Source: Caulobacter flavus (lineage in GTDB: Bacteria; Pseudomonadota; Alphaproteobacteria; Caulobacterales; Caulobacteraceae). Taken from it: a stretch of 64,000 bases of DNA. Where the stretch lies: contig NZ_CP026100.1 of assembly GCF_003722335.1 (NCBI RefSeq), positions 5,430,001 through 5,494,000 on the forward strand. Direction: 5' to 3'. Shown one piece after another: positions 31,327 to 40,531 of this stretch. A program made the translations under genes and the position numbers. The notes under the pieces were generated by a model that did not search any database, was not told the origin of the DNA, and saw only the letters and a list, made by a program, of their open reading frames with translations. How positions within the stretch are numbered: position 1 is the first letter of the stretch; each line of letters starts with the position of its first letter.

Positions 31327-33081
31327 GTGGTCACCCTACCCGACTTCATGGCCGACACGGCCCTGGCCCGGCTGTTCGCGCGCGAAGGGCGCGAGGGCGA
31401 CGCCGCCTGGTTCTCCCTGCCCGGCGGCTCCCTACTGTATGCGCCCGGCGAGGCCTCCGACCACCTCTACTTCCTGCGCACCGGACGCCTCGGGGCCTTC
31501 CGTCGCGAGGAGGGCCAGGAGCCGCAGTTCCTGGGCGTGATCCGCCCCGGCGAGCCGGCCGGCGAGATGGCGATGATCGCCGGCGCTCCCCACTCGGCCC
31601 ACATGGTCGCCCTGCGCGATTCCGAGGTCCTCGCCCTGCCCCGCACGGCCTTCTTCGAGGCGGTCGAGCGCGATCCCGACGTGATGATCGAGCTGTCGCG
31701 GCTGATGATCCGCCGGGCCCGCCAGGCCGGCGCCCACGCCTCCATCGGCGACCCTTCCGTCTACGGCTTCATCGCCGCCAGCGAGGGCCCGCCGATACGC
31801 CCGGTCGTCGAGCGCATCGCCCGCTGCATCGGTTCGCTGGGCTACGCCGTCACCGTCGAGGGCGGCGAGAGCCTGCTGGCCCCCACCGAGTGGTTCAGCC
31901 GCGTCGAGCGCACCCACGACTTCGTGCTGTACGTCGCCGAGATGCACGAGACGGCGTGGAAGCACGTGGTCGGCCGCCAGGTCGACCGGCTGTTCCGCGT
32001 CGGTCGCGGCGACCACCGTCCGCCGGGCGAACTGCCGACCTACGCCTCGCGCCCGCTGCAGGCCCAGCGGCTGATCGACCTGATCCTGATCCAGCCGGCC
32101 GGCGCCAAGCGCCCGCAAGGCTCGCAGGCCTGGCTGGAAGCCACCGACGCGGCCCGCCTGTTCCATCTGCGCGAGAACGGCCTGGCCGACGTCGAGCGCC
32201 TGGCCAGAGTGCTGACCGGCCAGTCGGTGGGCCTGGTGCTCTCGGGCGGCGGCGCGCGGGCCTACGCCCATGTCGGCGCCGTCCAGGCCCTGCGCGAGCG
32301 CGGCGTGCCCATCGACTTCGTCGGCGGCGCCTCGATGGGCGCCATCGTCGCCGCCGGTCTGGCCATGGGCTGGGACGACGGCGAGATGGAGACGAGGATC
32401 CGCAAGGCCTTCGTGGATTCCAGCCCTCTGGACGACATCGCCTTCCCCCTGATCGCCATGACCCGGGGCGAGAAGGTCAAGGAGCGCCTGCACGAGCACT
32501 TCGGCGACATCGACATCGCCGACCTGTGGCTGCCGTTCTTCTGCGTATCGTCGAACCTGACCTCGGGCGCCTACCATCTGCATCGCACCGGGCCGCTGCA
32601 CCGGGCGCTGCGCGCCTCGATCTCGCTGCCGGGGGTGCTGCCGCCGGTGGCCGACGGCGAGGCGGTGCTGGTCGACGGCGCGGTGATGAAGAACTTCCCC
32701 GCCGACGTCATGCGCGCCTTCCAGCTTGGCCCCATCATCGGCGTCGACGTCACCCGCGGCCGCTCGATAACCGCCGCCGACGTCCACCGTCCAGCCTCGC
32801 TCTGGCGCTGGCTGCTCTCGGGCGAATGGCGCAAGGGCCCGCCGATCGTCGCCCTGCTGATGCGGGCGGCCACCGTCTCCACCAGCCGCGACTTGGCCGC
32901 CAGCCGCGAGGCCAGCGACGTGCTGATCACGCCCAGGCTCGAGGGCGTCGACATCCGCGACTGGAAGGCCTTCGAACCGGCCGTGGCCGCGGGCTTCGAG
33001 GCCGCGGCGGTGGCGCTCGACAGTCTGGAGGTCCCGGTGCCCGAGCTTCGGCGTCGCAAGAGCCTGGCGGAGATGGGTTAG
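31327..33081 (+). CDS. Patatin-like phospholipase with cyclic-nucleotide-binding domain
   Basis: About 584 residues. An N-terminal cNMP-binding-like beta roll (PGGSLLYAPGEASDHLYFLRTGRL, GEPAGEMAMIAGAPHSAHMVALRDSEVLAL) occupies about 25-130. A middle Rossmann-like region precedes the C-terminal patatin domain with SGGGARAYAHVG, nucleophile motif GASMG (Ser about 336) and the DGA dyad (about 449). This resembles bacterial NTE/RssA-like esterases. The start is uncertain: GTG 31327 is given, but GTG 31273 and ATG 31348 are possible. It is divergent from liuB. The lipid substrate is unknown. Confidence 0.88.
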   Translation: MVTLPDFMADTALARLFAREGREGDAAWFSLPGGSLLYAPGEASDHLYFLRTGRLGAFRREEGQEPQFLGVIRPGEPAGEMAMIAGAPHSAHMVALRDSEVLALPRTAFFEAVERDPDVMIELSRLMIRRARQAGAHASIGDPSVYGFIAASEGPPIRPVVERIARCIGSLGYAVTVEGGESLLAPTEWFSRVERTHDFVLYVAEMHETAWKHVVGRQVDRLFRVGRGDHRPPGELPTYASRPLQAQRLIDLILIQPAGAKRPQGSQAWLEATDAARLFHLRENGLADVERLARVLTGQSVGLVLSGGGARAYAHVGAVQALRERGVPIDFVGGASMGAIVAAGLAMGWDDGEMETRIRKAFVDSSPLDDIAFPLIAMTRGEKVKERLHEHFGDIDIADLWLPFFCVSSNLTSGAYHLHRTGPLHRALRASISLPGVLPPVADGEAVLVDGAVMKNFPADVMRAFQLGPIIGVDVTRGRSITAADVHRPASLWRWLLSGEWRKGPPIVALLMRAATVSTSRDLAASREASDVLITPRLEGVDIRDWKAFEPAVAAGFEAAAVALDSLEVPVPELRRRKSLAEMG

Positions 33082-33212
33082 GCGCTCTTCTCCCCTATCC
33101 CCGTGAGGCGCAAGCGGCGTGCTGAGCACGCCGCCACATCCGCCCATACGGCTGATAGAGGGGCTCCCGCCACAAGGGCGGGAATGACGGGAGTGAATGG
33201 AGGGCTAAACCC

Positions 33213-33986
33213 TCAAACCCGCGCCACCACGAACATCCGCGTGAACGGCAGCAGGGTGATCCCATCCTCCCGGCGCGGATACTCCGCCGCCAGCCGTTCG
33301 CGCCAGGCCGCCAGGAACGCGGCGGTCTCGTCGCCGGGCTCCAGCCGCTCCAGGTAAGGCCGCAGGCTCGTGCCCGAGGTCCAGTCGACGATCGGGTCCT
33401 CGCCTTCCAGGGCGTGGACATAGGTGGTCACCCAGACGTCGAGGTCGCTGGCCAGCGGCGAGAGCCAGTCGTGATAGGCGCGCGGATCGTGGCCCTGGCG
33501 CACGCCGTCCAGGCTCGCCAGCTTGCCCGCCCACGGTCCGCCGGCGGCGACGTCGCGCAGGCTGCGACGCCAGCCGGCGTCCTCGACCTGCGGGATCTGG
33601 CAGGCCAGCACGCCGCCGGGGGCAAGGCTGGTCAGCAGGCGCGAGAACAGCGTCTGGTGATCGTCCAGCCACTGCAGCGCCGCGTTGGTGAAGATAAGGT
33701 CGGGCGGAACATCGGGCCGCCATGTGTCGATGTCGCCCAGCACCCAGTCGACGTCCGCCCCCTGCCCCCGGGCGCGCTCCAGCATCCGCGGGCTGGAATC
33801 CAGGCCGTGGACGGCGGCGCCCGGGTGGCGCGCGGCCAGCAGGGCGGCGTGCTCGCCCAAGCCGCAGCCGAGGTCCCAGATCTCCCTCGGATCCAGGTCG
33901 CGCGGGATCTTCAGCATCAGGTCCAGCGCCGGTCGGTCGCGATAGGCGCGATAGCGGGAATAGACGTCCGGATCCCAGGCGGGCAT
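33213..33986 (-). CDS. tam: Trans-aconitate 2-methyltransferase-like SAM methyltransferase
   Basis: 257-residue class I methyltransferase. MPAWDPDVYSRYRAYRDRPALDLM is the characteristic Tam start; the SAM loop is IWDLGCGLGEHAALLA, then VHGLDSSPRMLERAR and FTNAALQWLDDH. Tam methylates trans-aconitate, an inhibitor of aconitase. Other in-frame starts up to 34151 exist, but the homologous N-terminus and its length fix 33986. Confidence 0.9.
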   Translation of the reverse strand: MPAWDPDVYSRYRAYRDRPALDLMLKIPRDLDPREIWDLGCGLGEHAALLAARHPGAAVHGLDSSPRMLERARGQGADVDWVLGDIDTWRPDVPPDLIFTNAALQWLDDHQTLFSRLLTSLAPGGVLACQIPQVEDAGWRRSLRDVAAGGPWAGKLASLDGVRQGHDPRAYHDWLSPLASDLDVWVTTYVHALEGEDPIVDWTSGTSLRPYLERLEPGDETAAFLAAWRERLAAEYPRREDGITLLPFTRMFVVARV

Positions 33987-34131
33987 GGCGCGACTCTCTG
34001 CGACAATTCGCGCACGACCATGGAGCCCCGCGTCCGTTTTGTCGCATATGAAACCATCGGCCGGCTTCCTATCTTCAATAGGCAAGAGCGACGCACGCCG
34101 CGCCGCCCCGCCATTCGAAGGAACCATCGCC

Positions 34132-34281
34132 GTGACCCGCACCGCCGCCACCGCCGCCTCCCATGCCCAGCGCCCGCGCGCCGTGGCCCTGGCCGCGCGC
34201 GTGAACGGCCCCCGCGTGGCGGCCCTGGCCCTGAACCTTGGTCTCTGGACCCTGATCCTCCTGGCCTGGCGCGCCCTCTAG
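34132..34281 (+). CDS. Small single-pass membrane protein (49 aa)
   Basis: Proposed ORF starting at GTG 34132 with AAGGAA eight bases upstream. It has a basic N-terminal half (TRTAATAASHAQRPRAVA) and one hydrophobic helix at the C-terminus (VAALALNLGLWTLILLAWRAL). It is divergent from tam. I do not recognise a family. The combination of a ribosome-binding site and a clean membrane helix makes it plausible, but it is short. Confidence 0.5.
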   Translation: MTRTAATAASHAQRPRAVALAARVNGPRVAALALNLGLWTLILLAWRAL

Positions 34282-34458
34282 CCAGCCGCCAGGAGCGCGG
34301 CCCCGGATCGCGCATCGTCCCCCCTTTGCGCGAACCGGGGCTGCCCCCTACGCCTTTCGCCGAAACCTCGTCGCCCATCGCCCCGCGACATCCCGCCTCT
34401 TGCCAACGCCGCGCCCGCACCCAACCTTAGTGGTGCGTCAGGTTGTGACGCGCAGCCG

Positions 34459-34473
34459 AAAGGAGGTGATCCA
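34459..34473 (+). promoter_or_regulatory. Extended Shine-Dalgarno site
   Basis: AAAGGAGGTGATCC(A) is complementary over about 14 bases to the 3' end of 16S rRNA (GGATCACCTCCTTT). It ends directly at the GTG of the 20-codon ORF at 34474-34536. ACCTCC at 34536-34541, overlapping the stop codon of that ORF, can pair with GGAGGT of this site. Confidence 0.6.
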
Positions 34474-34536
34474 GTGTCTCATTTGTCGATCGCGAACGCG
34501 CTGGAACGCTCCGTGAAGACCATGGGTCATAGCTGA
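34474..34536 (+). CDS. Micro-ORF (20 aa) behind an extended SD
   Basis: GTG followed by 19 codons encodes MSHLSIANALERSVKTMGHS, then TGA. The Shine-Dalgarno site upstream is the longest 16S match I see in the window. A second overlapping frame, GTG ATC CAG..., would give a 16-residue peptide starting inside that site. A hairpin terminator follows at 34609-34641, so the transcript would be only about 200 nt. It could be a leader peptide, a short functional peptide or an sRNA with a coding segment. Function unknown. Confidence 0.45.
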   Translation: MSHLSIANALERSVKTMGHS

Positions 34537-34608
34537 CCTCCAGCGCCTTTAGCGGACAAATGCCGTCCTTCGGCCGCGCGCCCGAGCGCTGGCCGTGAAC
34601 GGATCGGG

Positions 34609-34641
34609 AGCCCCGGACGCGTTCCGGGGCTTCTTTCGTTT
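34609..34641 (+). terminator. Rho-independent terminator after the micro-ORF
   Basis: AGCCCCGGA (34609-34617) and TCCGGGGCT (34623-34631) form a perfect 9-bp stem with loop CGCGT, followed by TCTTTCGTTT. It is oriented to end a plus-strand transcript that starts upstream of 34474. Confidence 0.8.
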
Positions 34642-35676
34642 CGGGAATGGAAAATCTCGGCGCGTCCACGCGCCAGGCTCGCGGCGAAAACGCCGCGGCG
34701 TCAGACTCGCCAGGCGTGTTCACGCCCGGCCGAGCCCCCCAAGATATGGAATTCGCCCCGCCCTGCGAGGACGGGACGGTCAGTGCTTTGCGCGCGCCCG
34801 CAACCCCTTGCGAGACCCGCTTCCGGTAACGTCGACCACGGCACGCACAAACAACGCCGAGAAACGCGACCACAATCTGTAGTGACTAAAAGACCGCTTT
34901 AGACACCGGTATCCTCGTCGCGCCCGAGCCTTCTGCGAAAGCGTCCGACGCGCCGCCGAAGCGACCGGTGGGATGACTGTCCCTCCCTGCTGACTACCCC
35001 AGACGGCTGGCGGTTCGGCGGGACGGTAGGGAACGGGGGAAAGGCCCTTGAGCCATGTCCTGTCGCTTCCTCTCGAACCCGATCTTGCCGTCGGCCGGGC
35101 GCGCGGACGCGCCGAATGTCGCCACAGTGAGCAGGATGAGCGCCAAAATCAAGCACTAATCCCGATTGTTGCGAAAGCATTCCATGATGTGGGAACAAAG
35201 TGCTTTAATTGTCACATGAATGGGGCCAGGGGCTCCCGCGGCGCAATTTTGTCGCCGGACCGTTGACTCGCGGCTTCGGTTTGGAAATGGATGGATACGT
35301 TCCGTACGCAGAGACCAAAGGTCCGCGACGGACGACAGACCGCCTAGACCAGTGCCGCGTGTCCGCAACACGCGCACGATCGCAGAAGATCGAGATACGG
35401 CCGGCGCAGCGTTTCGCCGCCGCCGTACAGGCGTCAGCTCCTTACCCCAGGCCCGCCGCCAGGACGTCCGCCCGACAGAGCGCACAGCGCCGCCGGGACC
35501 GCCCTGCCCTCGACCTTCGCGCATCGCAACGGCCCGGGCCCAAGGACCTCCGATTCGACTGCCGGTCTTCGTCGGACGCTCCCCCGCCCAGGCTTTCCAT
35601 CTCACGACTTCGGCCGGCCGCTTCGAGAGACGCCGCTGGCCCGGGCGGTCCGCCGCCCACGACTTGGAGGAATACT
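34642..35676. other. Long non-coding region upstream of the second TonB receptor
   Basis: No convincing gene is seen in about 1 kb; the open frames here lack a ribosome-binding site and family features. A low-GC island at about 35150-35220 contains AAAGCA (35174) and TGCTTT (35201) as inverted half-sites and is the most likely promoter or operator area for the receptor gene, implying a leader of up to 450 bases (inference). Confidence 0.45.
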
Positions 35677-38600
35677 ATGAAGGTCAACACCAAGGTCCGG
35701 CGCGACAACGGACTGATGCGCACCACGGGCATGGCGGCCATCCTGCTGATGGTCGGCGGCGGCGCGGCTCTCGCCCAAACCGCTCCTGCTCCCGCTCCGG
35801 CTCCGGCCGCCAGCGTCGAGAACGCCGTCGAGGAAGTCGTCGTCGTCGGCACCCGCGCCAGCCTGCAGTCGGCCATGAGCCGCAAGAAGCGCGCCGGCAC
35901 GGTCTCGGACTCGATCGTCGCCGAAGACATCGGCCAGTTCCCGGACAAGAACGTCGGCGAAGCCCTGGGCCGCGTCACCGGCGTGCAGCTGGCCCGCGAC
36001 TTTGGTGAAGGCAACGCGGTGTCGATCCGCGGCGTCGAGCCCGACCTGAACCGCGTCGAGATCAACGGCGTCAGCGCCCTGTCGACCGCCGGCAACCTGT
36101 CGGTCTACGGCGGCGGCGGCCGCTCGAACGACTTCCGCGAACTGCCGTCGGAAATGGTCAAGTCGATCGACGTCTTCAAAGGCTTCACGCCGGACATGAC
36201 CGAAGGCGGCGTCGGCGGCACCGTGTCGGTGACCACCCGCAAGCCGCTGGACTTCAAGAAGCCGACGATGTCGTTCACGGCCTCGCAGCAGAAGCTCGAC
36301 ACCCTGCCCGGCTGGAAGCCGCGCGGCAGCATCTTCGGCGCCACCCAGCTGTTCGACGGCCGCCTGGGCCTGATGGGCAACGTCACCTACGACCGCGTCC
36401 TGACCCGCGGCGACTATTACGACGACCACTCGTGGGGCCTGCTCGGCGACTTCGACAATTCGGCCGAGAAGACCGTCGAGTACTACAACCCCACCTACGG
36501 CAAGGCGGTCAGCGACTACATCGCCGGCTTCGACACCGAGGCCAGCTGCGCCACCATCACCACGCCGAACTCGGCCCTGCTGTCGACCGCCCAGGCCCGC
36601 ACCGCCTGCGAAAGCCAGTGGTACGACTACAGCCCGCGCGTGCCGCGCTACCGCGTCTGGACCCGTGACGACACCCGCACCTCGGGCGAGTTCACGGCTC
36701 AGTACCGCTTCACCGACAACCTGAACGCCTTCGTCACCTTCCAGCAGAACAAGCGCGAGCAGGTCCTCAACGACATCAACTACGGCACGGGCCTGACCTC
36801 GCTCGACGCCCTGAACTACGGCCCGGGCTGCGCCCGCGTCACCGCGGCCACCGCCCAGAACGTCCCGGGCGTGAAGGTCGACGCCAACCACAACGTCACC
36901 GAGTTCGTCATCGGCGACTGCCTGGGCACGGCCAACCGCGGCGGCAACAACGCCTTCAGCATCTCGTCGCGCGACTTCAAGTACACCTCGGAGTCGAAGT
37001 ACACGACGTTCGGCTTCAACTACGACGGCGAGCGCCTGAAGGTCGACTTCGTCGGCTCGCACGGCGAAACCGAGACCCTCAGCCAGACCAACAACGCCTC
37101 GGTGTCGTTCAACACGCCCGGCCTGAAGGTCACGCTGGACCCGAACGGCTCGGCCCCGATCTTCACCTTCGCCCAGGGCTACAGCCCCTCGGACGCGGCG
37201 GCGGTCAACCAGTACCAGATCCAGTACCGCCCCTCGCAGTCGGCCAGCGAGGAAGACCAGTACAAGATCGACTTCACCTACCGCACCGACCTGCCGTTCC
37301 TGAAGAGCGTCAAGTTCGGCGGCCGCTATTCCGACGCCAGCACCTACGGCTACGGCTACGGCGGCTACATCGTGAACACGGGCGCCAACCCGACCAGCGC
37401 GCTGGACGACATCGTCATCTACGCCAACTCGGTCAACTCGACCGCCACGGTGGTCAACGGCCAGGCCGCCGACCAGACCAACCCGCTGCTCGGCAACGCC
37501 TACCAGACCAGCTACTGGAACTCGACCGAGACCTGGTCGCGCGCCTTCTCGAACCAGGTGTTCGCGGCGGCCATGACCCAGCTGCCGTCGAACTTCTACT
37601 ACGGCGGCAACGGCCTGCCCGACAGCTGGAAGTACCCGTCGTTCGCCGGCATCTCGCAGTACCTCGACACGTCGCACTTCAACCTGGACAACCTGTACAA
37701 GGGCGTCGGCAACGACGGTAAGACGTACGACCAGATCCCGTACCGCGTCGGCGAGAAGACCGCCGCCCAGTACATCCGTCTGGACTACGGCTTCGACCTG
37801 GCCGGCCGCGAGATCCTCGGCAACTTCGGCGTCCGTCGCGTCACCACCGAAACGACGGCCACCGGCCAGCTGACCCGCAACGAGACCCGCCTGGTCAACA
37901 ACGTCGCCACCACCACCACGGTGTCGAACGTCCAGACCTCGATGACCAAGAAGTACACGGTCTATCTGCCGAGCTTCAACATCCAGACCTGGCTGATCGA
38001 CAACCGCCTGAGCGCGCGCGCCGGCTTCGCCCAGCTGATGGCCCGTCCGCTGGTCAACTACCTGATGCCCAGCGTCACCTGCACCATCAACTACACCAAC
38101 GACGGCACGGCCGAGGACGGTCCGGACAGCTGCACCGCCGGCAACCCCGGCCTGAAGCCGTACCGCGCCAACCAGTACGACCTGTCGTTCGAATGGTACC
38201 CGGACAGCGACACCCAGCTGTCGGCCGGCTTCTTCTACAAGGACATCCGGTCGTTCTACCTGTCGCAGCGCACCAACCTGGGCCAGCAGGACATCTTCGG
38301 CGACGGCACGCTGTACTACTACAACACCTACATCAACGGCGACGGCGCCAAGATCCGCGGCGTCGAGCTGACCGCCAAGACCGCCTTCACCTGGCTGCCC
38401 GGCCTGCTGTCGGGCCTGGGCGTGGACGTCAACTACACCTACCAGGAAGCCAAGGACGTCGGCGTCTACAGCTCGCTGGACGGTTCGGAACTGCCGTATC
38501 CGGGCCTGTCCAAGCACAGCTACAACGCCACGCTGTGGTACGAGAAGGGTCCGATCAACGCCCGCCTCGCCTACAACTACCGCTCGTCCTACCTGGTCAC

Positions 38601-38817
38601 GGCCGCCGACACCTCGGCCAACCCGATCTTCAAGGATCCGACCGGCTACCTGGACGGCAAGATCACCTGGAAGCCGGGTCCGGAAGGCCTCGCCCTCTTC
38701 GTCGAAGGCAAGAACCTGACGAAGGAAGACGAGTCGACCTGGGCCGGCGACATCCGCCTGATCAACACCGGCTACGCCGGCCGCCGCTTCTTCATGGGCG
38801 CCACCTACAAGTTCTAA
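35677..38817 (+). CDS. TonB-dependent receptor, large Caulobacter type
   Basis: 1046-residue outer-membrane receptor. The signal peptide covers about 1-33 (ending ALA-Q), the TonB-box-like VEEVVVVG is at 51-58, and the plug has FPDKNVGEALGRVTGVQL and SIRGVEPDLNRVEINGV. A long barrel follows and ends in RRFFMGATYKF with the required C-terminal phenylalanine, so the gene is complete. TTGGAGG sits five to six bases before the ATG. It shares plug architecture with the receptor at 1-2665 but has different loops. No sugar or iron genes are adjacent, so the ligand is open. A terminator follows. Confidence 0.95.
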   Translation: MKVNTKVRRDNGLMRTTGMAAILLMVGGGAALAQTAPAPAPAPAASVENAVEEVVVVGTRASLQSAMSRKKRAGTVSDSIVAEDIGQFPDKNVGEALGRVTGVQLARDFGEGNAVSIRGVEPDLNRVEINGVSALSTAGNLSVYGGGGRSNDFRELPSEMVKSIDVFKGFTPDMTEGGVGGTVSVTTRKPLDFKKPTMSFTASQQKLDTLPGWKPRGSIFGATQLFDGRLGLMGNVTYDRVLTRGDYYDDHSWGLLGDFDNSAEKTVEYYNPTYGKAVSDYIAGFDTEASCATITTPNSALLSTAQARTACESQWYDYSPRVPRYRVWTRDDTRTSGEFTAQYRFTDNLNAFVTFQQNKREQVLNDINYGTGLTSLDALNYGPGCARVTAATAQNVPGVKVDANHNVTEFVIGDCLGTANRGGNNAFSISSRDFKYTSESKYTTFGFNYDGERLKVDFVGSHGETETLSQTNNASVSFNTPGLKVTLDPNGSAPIFTFAQGYSPSDAAAVNQYQIQYRPSQSASEEDQYKIDFTYRTDLPFLKSVKFGGRYSDASTYGYGYGGYIVNTGANPTSALDDIVIYANSVNSTATVVNGQAADQTNPLLGNAYQTSYWNSTETWSRAFSNQVFAAAMTQLPSNFYYGGNGLPDSWKYPSFAGISQYLDTSHFNLDNLYKGVGNDGKTYDQIPYRVGEKTAAQYIRLDYGFDLAGREILGNFGVRRVTTETTATGQLTRNETRLVNNVATTTTVSNVQTSMTKKYTVYLPSFNIQTWLIDNRLSARAGFAQLMARPLVNYLMPSVTCTINYTNDGTAEDGPDSCTAGNPGLKPYRANQYDLSFEWYPDSDTQLSAGFFYKDIRSFYLSQRTNLGQQDIFGDGTLYYYNTYINGDGAKIRGVELTAKTAFTWLPGLLSGLGVDVNYTYQEAKDVGVYSSLDGSELPYPGLSKHSYNATLWYEKGPINARLAYNYRSSYLVTAADTSANPIFKDPTGYLDGKITWKPGPEGLALFVEGKNLTKEDESTWAGDIRLINTGYAGRRFFMGATYKF

Positions 38818-38849
38818 GGCGTCGCGCGAAAAGCGCCTGACAAGGAAAG

Positions 38850-38883
38850 GGCCGTCCCGGGCAACCGGGGCGGCCTTTTTCGT
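38850..38883 (+). terminator. Rho-independent terminator of the TonB receptor gene
   Basis: An 11-bp stem (38850-38860 with 38865-38875, one G-U pair), loop GCAA, followed by TTTTTCGTTT. It lies 33 bases past the receptor stop codon. Confidence 0.92.
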
Positions 38884-39017
38884 TTGGCGCCCATTTCTCT
38901 CTCTCTTCCTGTCTCGCGCTGAAGCCGACGGATCTGATGTCGGCTATGGGTGGTTAGGGGACCTGTGCGCCGCGTCGCCTTGTTTCGCCCGAGGGGCGGA
39001 ATTAAAGCTCGTATGTG

Positions 39018-39428
39018 ATGAGCAGCAAGAGCCACTCCGACCTGCGCCCAGCGTTTGACGCAGCGTTTATTTTTCCGTTCGCCAGATACGCTTGGAAGAG
39101 CGAACGCGCACGATCGTGTTGGATCGATTTGGAGGGGTGGCAGGACAACTTAGCGGGGCCGGTCTCGCACATCATCGAACATGGCGGCTGTGCTTACGTT
39201 TATGGCCGCAACGACGCCTATTTTACGGGAGTGGATGATCCCTCGACCCTCCGCACCCGTCTTCAAGGCTGGCACGATGAGATGGTGATTGGCCTAAAGC
39301 GATTTGCGCCCGCATCAGAGGCTGAAGCGAACGATCTCGTGTCCATGCGACAGTTTGCAGATGAGATGTGGGCCGTAGCTGAACAGGCGCTGCAGCTGGA
39401 GGAAGCTCGTTGGGACAGGTCCGCTTAG
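39018..39428 (+). CDS. Hypothetical protein (136 aa)
   Basis: Soluble protein MSSKSHSDLRPAFDAAFIFPF ending EEARWDRSA. It is rich in aromatic residues (WIDLEGWQDN, YVYGRNDAYFTG) with a helical, acidic C-terminal half. Codon use and GC are slightly lower than in the neighbours, hinting at acquisition. Adjacent ATG, GTG and ATG codons at 39013-39018 make the exact start uncertain. I do not recognise a family. Confidence 0.65.
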   Translation: MSSKSHSDLRPAFDAAFIFPFARYAWKSERARSCWIDLEGWQDNLAGPVSHIIEHGGCAYVYGRNDAYFTGVDDPSTLRTRLQGWHDEMVIGLKRFAPASEAEANDLVSMRQFADEMWAVAEQALQLEEARWDRSA

Positions 39429-39510
39429 GGTCAGCAGCCGAACTCGACGTCTCCGCCCGTTTCGGACAGTCGGATCGCCGTCGCCAGCAAGCGTCAGCCT
39501 CGGTCGACAC

Positions 39511-39625
39511 CCGCCCTCGTGGCGCCCCCCCTGGGTCCGCCCGCCCGTGAAGCCCCGGCGGCGTGCTCGGCGCGCCGCTCCATCCGCTCTTGCGCCTGAT
39601 GGAGGATTTCTCGCCACGAGGGCGG
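39511..39625. repeat. Inverted repeat (CGCCCTCGTGGCG family)
   Basis: CCGCCCTCGTGGCG (39511-39524) recurs as its exact reverse complement at 39612-39625, followed by GGAATGACGG. The core is shared with the pair at 10387-10490, and a degenerate single arm is at about 33170. It lies between convergent genes. Confidence 0.55.
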
Positions 39626-39652
39626 GAATGACGGCGAGATCGCCAGGCGCGC

Positions 39653-40066
39653 CTAGCCCTTCTTGCCCTTCTTCGCCAGGTTCAGTTCCACCCCGGCCCG
39701 GAACAGCGCCTTCAGCGCCGCCGCGTCGATCGCCGCGCCTTGCGGGATGTCGATCGCCCGGCGCGTATTGCCCTCCAGGCTGGCGTTGAACAGGCCCGCG
39801 GGATCGGGCAGCGACGCGCCCTTGGCGAAGGTCAGCTTGACGTAGGCCTTGTAGGTCTCGCCGGTGCAGACGATGCCGGCGTGCGACCACACCGGCGTGC
39901 CGCGCCACTTCACCTCCTCGAGCACCTGCGGATCGGTCTCGTGGATCAGCGCCCGCACCCTGGCCAGGGTCTCGCCCCGCCAGTCGCCCAGCGCGGCGAT
40001 CTTCTCGTCGATCAGCTTGCGAGCCTCGTCCCCGCTTACGGCCTCGCCGGCGGCTCCCGTCTTCAT
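39653..40066 (-). CDS. DUF1801 (YdhG-like) domain protein
   Basis: 137-residue soluble protein of the DUF1801 fold. EVKWRGTPVWSHAGIVCTGETYKAYVKLTFAKGASLPDP contains the typical W-x-x-P...K-x-H-F-like core. It ends in a lysine-rich tail AKKGKKG. It lies 12 bases after another DUF1801 gene on the same strand. The family is unassigned biochemically; such genes often accompany SRPBCC/ArsR cassettes, as here. Confidence 0.8.
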   Translation of the reverse strand: MKTGAAGEAVSGDEARKLIDEKIAALGDWRGETLARVRALIHETDPQVLEEVKWRGTPVWSHAGIVCTGETYKAYVKLTFAKGASLPDPAGLFNASLEGNTRRAIDIPQGAAIDAAALKALFRAGVELNLAKKGKKG

Positions 40067-40078
40067 GGCGTCACTCCC

Positions 40079-40528
40079 TCACATCTTCTCGCCGGGCAGG
40101 GCCGCGGCCTGTCGCACCCAGTCGGCGAACTGGTCCTCGTCCCAGCCCCCCTTGGGCGAGCCGTCTTCATGGATATCGAGATAGCGCACGTGCGCCTGCT
40201 TGGAAGCTCCGGGCGGGAGCGGCTGCAGGGCCGCGCCCTTGAAGAAGGCCACCTTCACGTACTTCGTCATGCAATGGAGGCTGAGAAACCAGCCCTCGCC
40301 GTCCGGCGCACCGTAGAACGGCGAGTTCCACTTCACCGCCTTGCGCACGCCCGGGACCTCGCGGGCGACCACGGCGTCGATCCGCCGGCCGATCGCCTGC
40401 TTCCAGCCGGGCATGGCGGCGATGTAGGCTTGGACGGGTTCGTCGCCGTACCCCTTCGGGATCTGCGGATTGCCGCCCGAGAGCAGCTTCGGCCGGTCCT
40501 CGCCCTCGCTCCCCGTCTTCCCGGCCAT
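40079..40528 (-). CDS. DUF1801 domain protein
   Basis: 149-residue relative of the downstream protein: YIAAMPGWKQAIGRRIDAVV, KAVKWNSPFYGAPDGEGWFLSLHCMTKYVKVAFFKG and GGWDEDQFADWVRQA. The WNSPFYG core is characteristic. It starts three bases after the small membrane protein gene, so both DUF1801 genes belong to the arsR operon. Confidence 0.82.
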   Translation of the reverse strand: MAGKTGSEGEDRPKLLSGGNPQIPKGYGDEPVQAYIAAMPGWKQAIGRRIDAVVAREVPGVRKAVKWNSPFYGAPDGEGWFLSLHCMTKYVKVAFFKGAALQPLPPGASKQAHVRYLDIHEDGSPKGGWDEDQFADWVRQAAALPGEKM

Positions 40529-40531
40529 GGC

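Noticed and set aside
34459..34476. Apparent fragment of the 16S rRNA 3' end in antisense
   Set aside because: Only about 17 bases match, with no further 16S sequence. A perfect Shine-Dalgarno site necessarily looks like the reverse complement of the 16S tail.
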